Under the pieces are notes generated by a model. That model did not search any database. It was not told the DNA's origin and was given only the letters and a program-made list of their open reading frames with translations. Positions 28,736 to 37,099 of a stretch of 64,000 nucleotides of DNA are shown here, one piece after another (position 1 is the stretch's first letter; every line of letters starts with the position of its first letter). This DNA is from an uncultured Phascolarctobacterium sp. (GTDB lineage: Bacteria > Bacillota > Negativicutes > Acidaminococcales > Acidaminococcaceae): contig CASFZG010000003.1 in NCBI GenBank assembly GCA_949299135.1, positions 47,162 to 111,161 on the forward strand, in the 5' to 3' direction. A program made the translations under genes and the position numbers.

Positions 28736-29548
28736 TTATTGCATAAATATATTAATTTCTCTTCCATTCATTTCTTTATACAATTGCGTTTGCGTTAAAT
28801 CTTCAATTCTAAAACTACATCTAAATATACTTTCCATCGTATTAACATTAGGGGTTTTACTATTTTTCTCTTGGCACAGTTTTTGAAAAGCTTTTATAAA
28901 ATCATGACCTTGTGTTATGTTGTACAAATTATTAATATCATCTGTTTCCACTTGTAAAAATTCGTTGTATATGCTTAAATCTTTGTTGTTTATACAACTT
29001 AATTTTTCCAATGCTTTTTCTTTGTTAAATCTACCATTCTTTAAAACTTCTGCAATGATTAAGCCGTTAAAATTAATATTTAAATTTTTATCAAAACTGC
29101 ATTTTCTTAAAGCAGATAACCAAGATAACTCTTTTAAAATCCAAATTCTTAATTCTTCAAAAGACTTATCGCCACGATAATATTCCGTAGTAATATTGTT
29201 AAAAACATTATTATTATGAACAATCATTATTTCTAAAGTTGAATAATCATAATAAAATATATGTTTATTTTGATATGTGTAATCATAATCTCTATCACAT
29301 ATTCCAAAAACTTTATTATCTGAATTATCATCTAAAAAATATTCAATAATTTCTCTTACGCCCTGCTTCCCGGAAAATGATTCCAAAATATCTACATGTT
29401 CATTTAAAAATTTTTTCAAAAAAAGAATATCAGAGGAACCCTCTACTAATAAAAATATCTTTTTATTTAAATAATCAGCACTCATCGACATTTTTATATC
29501 TGAAATTATACTTTCTTTAGTTAAATTGCTTTGAATTGAGTTCTCCAC
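28736..29548 (-). CDS. DUF4435 TOPRIM-like protein, AriB-like partner of the upstream ATPase (PARIS-like)
   Basis: 270 residues. The N-terminal half is a TOPRIM-like fold: FLLVEGSSDILFLKKFL holds the conserved E36, and FGICDRDYD holds D85 and D87. This is the DUF4435 arrangement known from AriB, the effector of the PARIS anti-phage system, in which an ATPase (AriA) holds AriB until it is triggered. Here the gene starts (GTG, weak ribosome site) 32 bases inside the ATPase gene, so the two are translationally linked. It is AT-rich like its neighbours. Function as effector nuclease is inferred. Confidence 0.8.
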   Translation of the reverse strand: MENSIQSNLTKESIISDIKMSMSADYLNKKIFLLVEGSSDILFLKKFLNEHVDILESFSGKQGVREIIEYFLDDNSDNKVFGICDRDYDYTYQNKHIFYYDYSTLEIMIVHNNNVFNNITTEYYRGDKSFEELRIWILKELSWLSALRKCSFDKNLNINFNGLIIAEVLKNGRFNKEKALEKLSCINNKDLSIYNEFLQVETDDINNLYNITQGHDFIKAFQKLCQEKNSKTPNVNTMESIFRCSFRIEDLTQTQLYKEMNGREINIFMQ

Positions 29549-30827
29549 TTTTATATTGTTCTCCTAAATCAATTTGTAAATCCCAATGATTACTGATAAT
29601 CTGAGGTGAATGTGTAGCTAAAATTACATTTATTTTAGTAACGTCGATAATTTTAAGTAGATCATCTAAAAACATTTTTTGCCATACTATATGCAAAGAA
29701 ATTTCGGGCTCATCAATTAAAAGCAATAAATTATCTTTTGTATTAAAAATTAAATTGTAAAAAAGTATAATCTCCTGCTTTTCCCCTGAAGATAATTGTT
29801 GCAAACTAATCTTCTTGTTTTCATCATTTTGATCAACAACTTCCAAACCATTAGTTTTTGATATTTTAATCTTTTTAAAATTAAAACGAGCATTTATTAT
29901 ACTTGTAAATAAATCAAACTTTTTTATTAAAGGTTCAAATACTTCATATTTTTTTGCAAAATCATCAAAATATATTTTTAATGCTGTTGCATATTCAGAT
30001 TTATATTTTGAATCTTCTATATTAGACATATTTACTAAATCATACTTTTGAAGTTTTTGAAACTTTTCTTTAGATTTATTTAATAAATCGTTAAATTCAA
30101 TTTCGCTATTCAATCCATTTTCAGCTTTAAAAAGCCTATTTGGATAAGTACTATCTAACTTATTAGCTATATTAGAATATTTTTCAGAAACTTTACTTAT
30201 TTCTTTTTTTAATTCTTCTGGCAAATTAACTATAACATCTACTACTTCTTCATTTCTTCTTTTATTAATATTTTGTTTTCTTATTAGCCTTTGTTCTGAA
30301 ATTAATACTATTTCTCCGAATAAGAGTTTTATATCTTTTAAGGTATTTTCTATTTTTTGAATTTCATTTATTCTATTTTGAGAATTAATAAAAATATCAT
30401 TTCCTTTAGAATATAAATATCTTAAAAACAATTCATCAAAAGTATAATATTTTTCAAAACGCCTGTCTTCGAATGTATTGTTATCTATTTGATTTATCCA
30501 AGGAAAATCTGTTATCATTTTATTTACTTCATTAAAAGACTTTTCTAATTTAATTTCTGTTTTGTTAATTAACAGTCTTTTTTCTTCTCTAATTATTGAA
30601 ACGGCTTTATTTAAATTTTCATTATCAATAAATTCAAAAGAAAGTTCATCAAATTCTATTTTCAATAAATAAAAAAGTCTATCATTTGCAATAGCATCTA
30701 TAATTTGTAAAATTGTTGATTTTCCAAATCCATTTGGTCCAGTTAAAATCACTATATTTTTTCCTTCAAAATCTAATGTATAATTGAATCTGCCAAATAA
30801 GTTTTTAATTTCTATGCATTTTAACAT
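29517..30827 (-). CDS. ABC/SMC-like AAA ATPase, AriA-like (PARIS-like)
   Basis: 436 residues from ATG 30827, which has AAGGTGA five bases upstream (a GTG three codons earlier overlaps that site). Walker A is GPNGFGKST (residues 30-38). A lysine/glutamate-rich, probably coiled-coil middle spans about 100-300. The ABC signature LSSGEKQ (near 346), Walker B NLLLLIDEPEISLH and H-loop ILATHSPQII follow. This is the RecF/OLD/AAA_15 layout of AriA. The start overlaps the glycosyltransferase end by 23 bases and the end overlaps the DUF4435 gene by 32. Together they look like a PARIS-type defence pair carried in the glycan operon. Confidence 0.82.
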   Translation of the reverse strand: MLKCIEIKNLFGRFNYTLDFEGKNIVILTGPNGFGKSTILQIIDAIANDRLFYLLKIEFDELSFEFIDNENLNKAVSIIREEKRLLINKTEIKLEKSFNEVNKMITDFPWINQIDNNTFEDRRFEKYYTFDELFLRYLYSKGNDIFINSQNRINEIQKIENTLKDIKLLFGEIVLISEQRLIRKQNINKRRNEEVVDVIVNLPEELKKEISKVSEKYSNIANKLDSTYPNRLFKAENGLNSEIEFNDLLNKSKEKFQKLQKYDLVNMSNIEDSKYKSEYATALKIYFDDFAKKYEVFEPLIKKFDLFTSIINARFNFKKIKISKTNGLEVVDQNDENKKISLQQLSSGEKQEIILFYNLIFNTKDNLLLLIDEPEISLHIVWQKMFLDDLLKIIDVTKINVILATHSPQIISNHWDLQIDLGEQYKSGELNSKQFN

Positions 30828-31791
30828 ATTTATCACCTTGTTGCATTTCCCATTGTTTTGCTCTTTTATTAATTAATTTTATATATTCAATTGCTAATCT
30901 CTCTTCCTTTTGCATATTTATTCTAAAATTTTGGATCACTTTATTCTTCCTTTGTATAATATTATATCTATATAAAAAATCTTTAATCTTATATTCATAT
31001 TTGAACCAGTTAAGATATTTATTTTTTCTTTGTTTTGTAAAAATTTCATTTCTAATAATTTTATTTTCTTCTATAAAAAGTTTATATTTAGAATGCTTTT
31101 TAGTAGTCGATATTCCACTTTGCACTCTATACAAAATATAAGGTTTATCCACCACCAATACTTTCACCTGATTTCTCTGGAGTACAGAATAAATAAACGG
31201 CACATCATCAATATAATGAAATCTTTTTAATATATTGTAGACACTATCCATAACAAGCGATTTTTTTATAAACAATCCTGGACTTTCTAAATTCATAGAA
31301 TATTTTAATGACTTTAATATAATTTTTTGTATATCGCATTTGTTATACTGAAACGCTAATAATTCTTTAAAAAACCATTTTGAGTCAGTATTAATTAAAT
31401 TTGTACCGTTAAATCTAATTACAGGAGTAAAATAAATATCATCATTAGAAGAAAATATTTCAAAAATATTATTTTTAAAATATAAATCATCGCCTGCTAA
31501 AATCTTATAATATTCAGTTTGTATATTCTTTAACGCAGTCGTAATATTATTTACAATTCCTTTATTTTCTCTTGAAACGATAAAATTACAAGAAAAAAAT
31601 AATTCTTTGTTATCTTCTATCCATTTTTTTGTCATATCAACAGTATTATCTTGTGATGAATCATCTGCTAATATAAAATTTATTTTTATATTATTTCCAA
31701 AATTTTCAATTTGATACTTTATACTTTCCAAATGTTCTATAACATACTGCTCTTGATTATACGTCAACATTACAAATGTAAAATCTTTCAT
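30805..31791 (-). CDS. Glycosyltransferase family 2
   Basis: 328 residues with a GT-A fold start FTFVMLTYNQEQYVIEHLESI, the nucleotide-binding FILADDSSQDNTVD and the metal motif AGDDLYF. It likely adds a sugar to the lipid-linked repeat unit on the cytoplasmic face. The C-terminal part is lysine-rich and variable. It lies three bases after the family 1 glycosyltransferase gene and its 3' end overlaps the AriA-like gene. Sugar donor and acceptor cannot be read from sequence. Confidence 0.88.
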   Translation of the reverse strand: MKDFTFVMLTYNQEQYVIEHLESIKYQIENFGNNIKINFILADDSSQDNTVDMTKKWIEDNKELFFSCNFIVSRENKGIVNNITTALKNIQTEYYKILAGDDLYFKNNIFEIFSSNDDIYFTPVIRFNGTNLINTDSKWFFKELLAFQYNKCDIQKIILKSLKYSMNLESPGLFIKKSLVMDSVYNILKRFHYIDDVPFIYSVLQRNQVKVLVVDKPYILYRVQSGISTTKKHSKYKLFIEENKIIRNEIFTKQRKNKYLNWFKYEYKIKDFLYRYNIIQRKNKVIQNFRINMQKEERLAIEYIKLINKRAKQWEMQQGDKYVKMHRN

Positions 31792-31794
31792 AAA

Positions 31795-32904
31795 TCATTT
31801 CCTTATTTCAAAATATAATTTCTCTAGTATTTTAGATTGTTGTATAATACTGAACTTGTCATTTATTATTTTATTAATAGTTAAATTTCTATTATTTACT
31901 AGTTTCTTTAAAATTTCTTGTCTCCAAATAGAAGGTGACTTATCTAAAGGAATAAATTCACATAATCCACAATCTACTTCTTTCGTAATATTATCACTTA
32001 ACATACATCTTAATCCTGCTGCTTGCGCCTCTACACAAACAACCGGCAACCCTTCATATAATGACGGTAAAACAAAAACATCCATTGCCATTAATAATTC
32101 AGGTACATCATGTCTTATACCTAATAAAACAACACTGTCTTTTATATTTAAATTATCAATTTCTTTTTCTATTTCACCTTTTAACGGTCCATCGCCTATC
32201 ATTAACAATATTGCATTATTTTTTTCTTTTTTTACTTCTCTAAATATTTTTAATAAAAACTTCTGATTTTTAGGTGGTGCCATTCTGCCAATATGACCAA
32301 TTACAAATTTATTTTCTATATTTAATTCTTTTCTAACTTTATTTCTAATAGTTTCATTAAATTTATATTTTTCTAAATTTATAGCGTTAGGTATTATTTT
32401 TACCTTACCACCTTTAACAGCTTTTTTGCCATAATAAAATTCACCAGCTGCTTTAGAACACGCGAATAAATCTGTCGCAGTATTATTCAAACCAAAACAC
32501 ATAATCCTATTTCGCAATGCATTTTTAGGATTATCTGAATATTTTGTTGTATGTGCATGTGTTATTAAATGTTTTATATTATACTTTTTACAAAAATGAT
32601 TAATAAAATGTACTAAATATACTTCATGCAAATGAACCGCTATATATTTAGCAGCATTGTTGCTAAAAAACGAATCAAATTCCCTATATGTTCTAAAAAG
32701 ATTTTTTATTGAAGGCTTATTAACACAAAAGATATTTCCACCTAAACAACTTATTTCTGAATTAAAATTTACGTCTGTTTTTTTAAAGCATAAAAAATCG
32801 AATTGTATTTTTTCCTTATCCAAAGATCTATAATAATTCATAACACAACTCATAACACCGCTACTTTGAGATGTGCTTGATACAACATGTAATACTCTAA
32901 TCAT
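31795..32904 (-). CDS. Glycosyltransferase family 1 (GT-B fold)
   Basis: 369 residues. The N-terminal acceptor domain starts IRVLHVVSSTSQSSGVMSCV, and the donor domain has FVIGHIGRMAPPKNQKFLLKI and the EX7E motif in VLPSLYEGLPVVCVEAQAAGL. This is a retaining GT4-type enzyme that uses a nucleotide sugar to extend the glycan. It is 11 bases downstream of the LicC-like gene in the AT-rich centre. Confidence 0.9.
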   Translation of the reverse strand: MIRVLHVVSSTSQSSGVMSCVMNYYRSLDKEKIQFDFLCFKKTDVNFNSEISCLGGNIFCVNKPSIKNLFRTYREFDSFFSNNAAKYIAVHLHEVYLVHFINHFCKKYNIKHLITHAHTTKYSDNPKNALRNRIMCFGLNNTATDLFACSKAAGEFYYGKKAVKGGKVKIIPNAINLEKYKFNETIRNKVRKELNIENKFVIGHIGRMAPPKNQKFLLKIFREVKKEKNNAILLMIGDGPLKGEIEKEIDNLNIKDSVVLLGIRHDVPELLMAMDVFVLPSLYEGLPVVCVEAQAAGLRCMLSDNITKEVDCGLCEFIPLDKSPSIWRQEILKKLVNNRNLTINKIINDKFSIIQQSKILEKLYFEIRK

Positions 32905-32915
32905 TTGTAATCCTT

Positions 32916-33626
32916 TTACTTAATAAACAACTCTCTTGCTTTTGCCAAGTCTTCATGTGTATCTATTTCATACCATCTGCCATTAAGTTTACTTGCTTTA
33001 AAATTACAGTATTTTAAAATATCACTAAGTGCAACCTCACTCCACAATTTTAATTCACCTTTATCGTATATATAAGAATTACATTGTTCAAAAAATCTAT
33101 TACCTGCTGTTTTTGAAAATTTATATACATCAATAGAACATCCTAAAGCATCTTTCTTATCTATTTGTTTTGATATTTTGATTAATTTTCCATTTGCTTC
33201 AACTACTTTCATAGATTCTTCATTCCATGTTCCGATATCCGTAACAATGGCATCAGAATTAACATCGTCTATCAAGCTTTTTAATGTCTTGCTATCAAAA
33301 AATACATCTGCATTCATCATAATGAAATCACTATCTTTTAAGTTTTTATATCCTAAAAATGCAGAATACATATTATTAGTATTTTGAAAATCCTTATTTT
33401 CAATAATATTTATATCTTTATATAATGTTTTTAAATAAGGTATTAATATATCAGATTTATAACCAACAATAACAGTAATATCTTTAATATTATTTGCTAA
33501 TAAAGATTTTATTTGCTGTTCTATAATAGTTATGCCATTCACTACCGCTGTCATACATTTAGGGTAACTATCCGTTATCGGAGCTAATCTGGTTCCCAAA
33601 CCAGCTGCTAAAATTAATGCTTTCAC
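32916..33626 (-). CDS. Sugar/choline-phosphate nucleotidyltransferase, LicC-like
   Basis: 236 residues with the pyrophosphorylase signature LILAAGLGTRLAPITDSYPKCM, then VGYKSDILIPYL, FIMMNADVFFD and NGRWYEIDTHEDLAKARELF near the end. It matches the LicC phosphocholine cytidylyltransferase family, which makes CDP-choline, though relatives activate other small phosphates. The LicD gene is just upstream in the operon, supporting a phospho-substituent role. No LicA choline kinase or LicB transporter is present in the window, so phosphocholine is uncertain. Confidence 0.83.
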   Translation of the reverse strand: MKALILAAGLGTRLAPITDSYPKCMTAVVNGITIIEQQIKSLLANNIKDITVIVGYKSDILIPYLKTLYKDINIIENKDFQNTNNMYSAFLGYKNLKDSDFIMMNADVFFDSKTLKSLIDDVNSDAIVTDIGTWNEESMKVVEANGKLIKISKQIDKKDALGCSIDVYKFSKTAGNRFFEQCNSYIYDKGELKLWSEVALSDILKYCNFKASKLNGRWYEIDTHEDLAKARELFIK

Positions 33627-33724
33627 TGTTATACTCCTTTACTTAATTGTTTTAAATTATTGAAAATGAACAGAAAATAAAACTACTTCATTAATATATT
33701 TTATTTATCATATATAAATATGTT

Positions 33725-34534
33725 TTATAATTCTTTATAATAAACTTTATATTTATGATGTGTTACTCTCTTTTCCACTGGTGGTAACTCCCAATAATTA
33801 TTAAATATTTTTTTTAAAAACGTATCGTACTCTTTTAAAACAAAAAATCTTTTATTTTCAAACTCACATTCAACAAATTCTTCAAAATATAATTTAGGTG
33901 TTTTTTCTTTTATTCCATAATAACTATATAGATTCGCAACATATGCAGATTCTTTAGAAACGAACAAATTTATTATCCAATTTTCCAATTTAATAAAATT
34001 TTTAAACCCTATTATTTTACAAATAGGAAATATTAAATTTCCTATTATTTTTTCTATACTACTTTTATCATTAGGAATGTCCTTATAATTACTTAACGCA
34101 TGTAGCTTTCTAATTATTTTTAGTAGAACTATTTTTACATTCGCTATAAATGGAATATTATTAATTCTATCTAATGGAAAAACATCTAAATAAACTCCAT
34201 ACCCATTAATAGGTAATAAATCATTTTCTTTCATTTCTGTTTTTCTATAAATTACCTTAGAGTATGAATAATAATAATCATTTTGCTTAAAAGGTGTAAA
34301 AAGGACAAACTCACTATCTTTATATAATTTTAAAAATCTTTCATAATCATCTCTTAACATTACAATATCAATATCATCATCCCAAGGTATAAATCCCTTA
34401 TGCCGTATAGCACCAAGCAAAGTTCCACCTGTTAAAGAATATTTAATATTATTTTCTCTGCAAAATCTATCAACATGTTCTAATATTTTTAATTCACATT
34501 CTTGAATTTCTTTTAAAGTTAACTCTCTTTTCAA
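33725..34534 (-). CDS. LicD family phosphotransferase
   Basis: 269 residues with the classical LicD start: HVDRFCRENNIKYSLTGGTLLGAIRHKGFIPWDDDIDIVM spread over residues 20-60, including the GG and DDDID catalytic positions of the nucleotidyltransferase fold. LicD proteins transfer phosphocholine or another phospho-alcohol from a CDP carrier to a surface glycan. With the LicC-like gene downstream it forms the decoration step of this locus. 98 bases of AT-rich spacer separate the two genes. Confidence 0.9.
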   Translation of the reverse strand: MKRELTLKEIQECELKILEHVDRFCRENNIKYSLTGGTLLGAIRHKGFIPWDDDIDIVMLRDDYERFLKLYKDSEFVLFTPFKQNDYYYSYSKVIYRKTEMKENDLLPINGYGVYLDVFPLDRINNIPFIANVKIVLLKIIRKLHALSNYKDIPNDKSSIEKIIGNLIFPICKIIGFKNFIKLENWIINLFVSKESAYVANLYSYYGIKEKTPKLYFEEFVECEFENKRFFVLKEYDTFLKKIFNNYWELPPVEKRVTHHKYKVYYKEL

Positions 34535-34549
34535 ATTAAATAAAATCCT

Positions 34550-35365
34550 CTACTTTCTCAACTTCCATTTATAAACAATTAATCTCAAACTTTCAGGTAT
34601 TATCGCAACAATGCTTCTTAAACTCGAATATACCAAGAAATTAATCAAATTTATTATTCCTATTTTGTATAAAGCTTGCTCAAATCTTGTTATACACCTT
34701 ACATATTCCCATCCACCGCGCCGTGCTATCATATCTTGATCTGCACGAACTTTTACTAAAACATTATCAACATTTTTTGTTTTATAACCTGCTTTTAACA
34801 ATCTTGCCCACAGCCAATAATCTTCAAAATAAGGCATATGTTGATACCCGCCAACATTTTGTACTGCCTGCTTTTTAAACATTACCGTCATATGGTTAAA
34901 CGGATTGCGTTTTTTAACAAAGGTTAATATTTCATTATGTGTTAAAGGCACATTTCTATAACCAGTTATTTCATTTGTATTATCTGCAAATTCTGCTATC
35001 TGCCCACCACATAACGCAAGTTCTTTATCTTTTATAAATTCATGTATTTGCAGTTCAAAACGTTTTGGTTCAGCTATATCGTCTGTATCCATTCTTGCAA
35101 TAAGCTCATTACTGCATTTTTCCATACCATAGTTAAGTGCTTTGCCTAAACCCTGGTTTTGTTTTAAAGCATATGTTTTAAAAATAGCAGGATATTTTTG
35201 TTTGTATTTTTCAATTACTGTATACAGTACTTCTGTTAACTCACCATCTTGCACCAATACTATTTCATCAGGCTTTAGTGTTTGATTAATTACACTGTCC
35301 AACGCCAGTTGTAAATATTCTGCTTTTTCTTTTTTATATACTGACATTAATACAGTAAATTTCAC
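34550..35365 (-). CDS. Glycosyltransferase family 2
   Basis: 271 residues. GT-A motifs are FTVLMSVYKKEKAEYLQLALDSV, EIVLVQDGEL, and the DxD in ARMDTDDIAEPKRFELQ; NPFNHMTVMFKKQAVQNVGGY and FEDYWLWARLL follow. It is similar to amylovoran/EpsE-like transferases. It starts four bases after the initiating sugar transferase gene ends, so it probably adds the second sugar. A short hydrophobic C-terminal segment may associate with the membrane. Confidence 0.9.
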   Translation of the reverse strand: MKFTVLMSVYKKEKAEYLQLALDSVINQTLKPDEIVLVQDGELTEVLYTVIEKYKQKYPAIFKTYALKQNQGLGKALNYGMEKCSNELIARMDTDDIAEPKRFELQIHEFIKDKELALCGGQIAEFADNTNEITGYRNVPLTHNEILTFVKKRNPFNHMTVMFKKQAVQNVGGYQHMPYFEDYWLWARLLKAGYKTKNVDNVLVKVRADQDMIARRGGWEYVRCITRFEQALYKIGIINLINFLVYSSLRSIVAIIPESLRLIVYKWKLRK

Positions 35366-35368
35366 GTT

Positions 35369-36688
35369 TTACTTTACCCCTTCGGTGCTTTCTTTAGTAA
35401 TAAGCACTTTAAATGTTTGCAGCATGATGATTAAATCGGTTTTAACGCTTTGTTCCTGTATGTAGATAAGGTCGTAAATAAGTTTATCGTATGCAGTGGT
35501 GTTGTATTTGCCTGCTATCTGCGCAAGGCCTGTTATGCCCGGTTTTACGTTATGGCGGTAGCTGTATTCAGGGCGTTCCTGCACATATTGTTCCACAAAA
35601 AACGGACGTTCCGGCCTTGGCCCGACGATGCTCATTTCGCCTTTAAGCACGTTAAAAAGCTGTGGCAGTTCATCAATACGCGTTGCGCGGATAAACCTGC
35701 CGACTTTGGTTATACGGTTGTCGCCTTCTTTGGCAAGCACCGGCCCGCTTTTTGCTTCGGCGTCCTGCCTCATGCTGCGGAATTTATAAACCTTAAAGGT
35801 TTTGCCATACAAACCGACACGTTCCTGGCTGTAAATTACAGGCCCTTTGCTGTCTGCCTTTATGGCAATGGCAGTTACCAACATCAGCGGCAGCAATATT
35901 AAAATTGCCGGTATGGCAACTGCTATATCAAGCAGGCGTTTTAAAATTTTTTGTTCTGTTGTTAACAGCAGCCTTGTTACACGCTGCATGGGGATATCGT
36001 CGGCGATAAGCAATTTGGTATTTTTGCACGCCATTTCATACATGGTAGGAACTATAAAAATCTGCTTTTTGCAGCTTCTGCCGCTGCGTACTATTTGTTC
36101 TTTATCTGTTATGGCAAGCTCCGCGCCGATAAAAACCAAATCATAAGCGTTGATTGTTTGCTGCAAATCAACTTCGGCAATATCAGTTATAACTTGTTTA
36201 ATGCTGTGCTCCAGCCCGTAAATTTTGGCTATTTTTGTTATTAAGCGTTCTTCTTCACCGGCACCGCAAAAAAGTATGCCGCTGAATTTGGGCAGCTTTT
36301 TAACTTCCCATTGATGGCAGATATAGTTCCATGCAAAAAGAAACGCCAGTGATAATACGCCGCTGTAAAGCAGCACTACGCGCGAATAATCGAAGCTGCG
36401 GAAGAAAAAGGTAATTGCCATGGCCAAAATATAAATATTGGCAACGGCAACGATTAAGTTAAGGAAAATATCCGCAAGGCGTTTGCGCACAAGGCTGAAC
36501 AACCCGTACACGTTGAACATGACGAGCATAAAAACAATAAGTATAGGCAAAAATTGCAGATGAAAAGCAATTTTATCGGTTTGCTTAAAGCCAAGTTCCA
36601 GCAGCATGGCAAGCACTGTTGCAATATACAGGCAGGCCATGTCGCCAATTATTAAAATTAATTTACGTAGCAGAGGGTAATAGTTCAA
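35369..36688 (-). CDS. Initiating polyprenyl-phosphate sugar transferase (WbaP/exopolysaccharide glycosylphosphotransferase type)
   Basis: 439 residues. About four N-terminal membrane helices, a CoA-binding-like domain and a final catalytic part: KRLLDIAVAIPAILILLP membrane hairpin, GPVIYSQERVGLYGKTFKVYKFRSM, ATRIDELPQLFNVLKGEMSIVGPRPE and PGITGLAQIAGKYNT. It transfers a sugar-1-phosphate to undecaprenyl phosphate to begin the repeat unit. The start is TTG at 36688 with AGGAAG upstream. It is the first gene of the glycan operon and has near-normal composition, unlike the genes that follow. Confidence 0.93.
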   Translation of the reverse strand: MNYYPLLRKLILIIGDMACLYIATVLAMLLELGFKQTDKIAFHLQFLPILIVFMLVMFNVYGLFSLVRKRLADIFLNLIVAVANIYILAMAITFFFRSFDYSRVVLLYSGVLSLAFLFAWNYICHQWEVKKLPKFSGILFCGAGEEERLITKIAKIYGLEHSIKQVITDIAEVDLQQTINAYDLVFIGAELAITDKEQIVRSGRSCKKQIFIVPTMYEMACKNTKLLIADDIPMQRVTRLLLTTEQKILKRLLDIAVAIPAILILLPLMLVTAIAIKADSKGPVIYSQERVGLYGKTFKVYKFRSMRQDAEAKSGPVLAKEGDNRITKVGRFIRATRIDELPQLFNVLKGEMSIVGPRPERPFFVEQYVQERPEYSYRHNVKPGITGLAQIAGKYNTTAYDKLIYDLIYIQEQSVKTDLIIMLQTFKVLITKESTEGVK

Positions 36689-36780
36689 AGGTATCTTCCT
36701 TAAAAATTTATGTTAATTTTAAACACAATTTGTAATTGCAATAAAATTTATAATTTTATTTTACAATAGTTTATGATGTT

Positions 36781-36848
36781 ATTATAGCATACGTTTACCC
36801 CCCCGCAAGACATTTCGGTTAGCGTAAGTCGTACTTTTACTGGTCTTG
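36781..36848 (-). promoter_or_regulatory. Promoter of the glycan operon with G7 tract and conserved 43-bp dyad element
   Basis: On the minus strand TATAAT (36781-36786) lies 16 bases from a weak -35 TTGCGG (36803-36808), about 93 bases before the sugar transferase start. A run of seven G (36798-36804) occupies the upstream edge of the spacer and the -35. Just upstream, 36806-36848 is a 43-bp element with arms CAAGAC and GTCTTG separated by 31 bases. The same element precedes the autotransporter gene. Promoter placement is prediction. Confidence 0.6.
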
Positions 36849-37012
36849 GGGAAACTTTTTTGCTACCGGTAGTTTATGGTTGGCCAACCACTTTACGGTA
36901 ATATTTACTCCCCGCTATGCGTGGTTAAAAGCGCACTGCCCTAATTTTGGGCAGAAAAATTTATCAGGTAGCTTAACCTGACAAGGGGCTTTTAAAATTT
37001 TTACCTGAACGC
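36849..37012. other. Intergenic region with several dyad symmetries
   Basis: Between the glycan promoter and the leuA terminator no gene is seen. The region holds a perfect 14-bp palindrome TGGTTGGCCAACCA (36877-36890), CTACCGGTAG (36863-36872), CTGCCC/GGGCAG arms (36936-36954) and TCAGGT/ACCTGA arms (36964-36981). These could be operators or an RNA fold; none has a clear terminator T-run. Confidence 0.5.
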
Positions 37013-37048
37013 AAACAACCCCGTTTACTTTCGTAAACGGGGTTGTTT
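37013..37048. terminator. Hairpin downstream of leuA
   Basis: A perfect 16-bp stem (AAACAACCCCGTTTAC and its complement) with a four-base loop lies about 50 bases after the leuA stop. The T-run is short, but stem strength and position fit a terminator. Confidence 0.7.
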
Positions 37049-37099
37049 ATAGTTACTTTGCTGCTGATATTTACTTTTCTGTTGCTTCGTTATTACTCG

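Noticed and set aside
16770..36688. Insertion sequence or integrase at the borders of the AT-rich region
   Set aside because: I found no transposase, integrase or clear terminal inverted repeats; exchange by homologous recombination is more likely.
36806..36848. Invertible promoter flanked by CAAGAC/GTCTTG arms
   Set aside because: The arms are only six bases and do not enclose the promoter; no recombinase gene is nearby. A regulator site fits better.
36700..37060. CRISPR array
   Set aside because: The dyads here are different sequences without regular spacing. No repeat-spacer array or cas gene is seen anywhere in the window.
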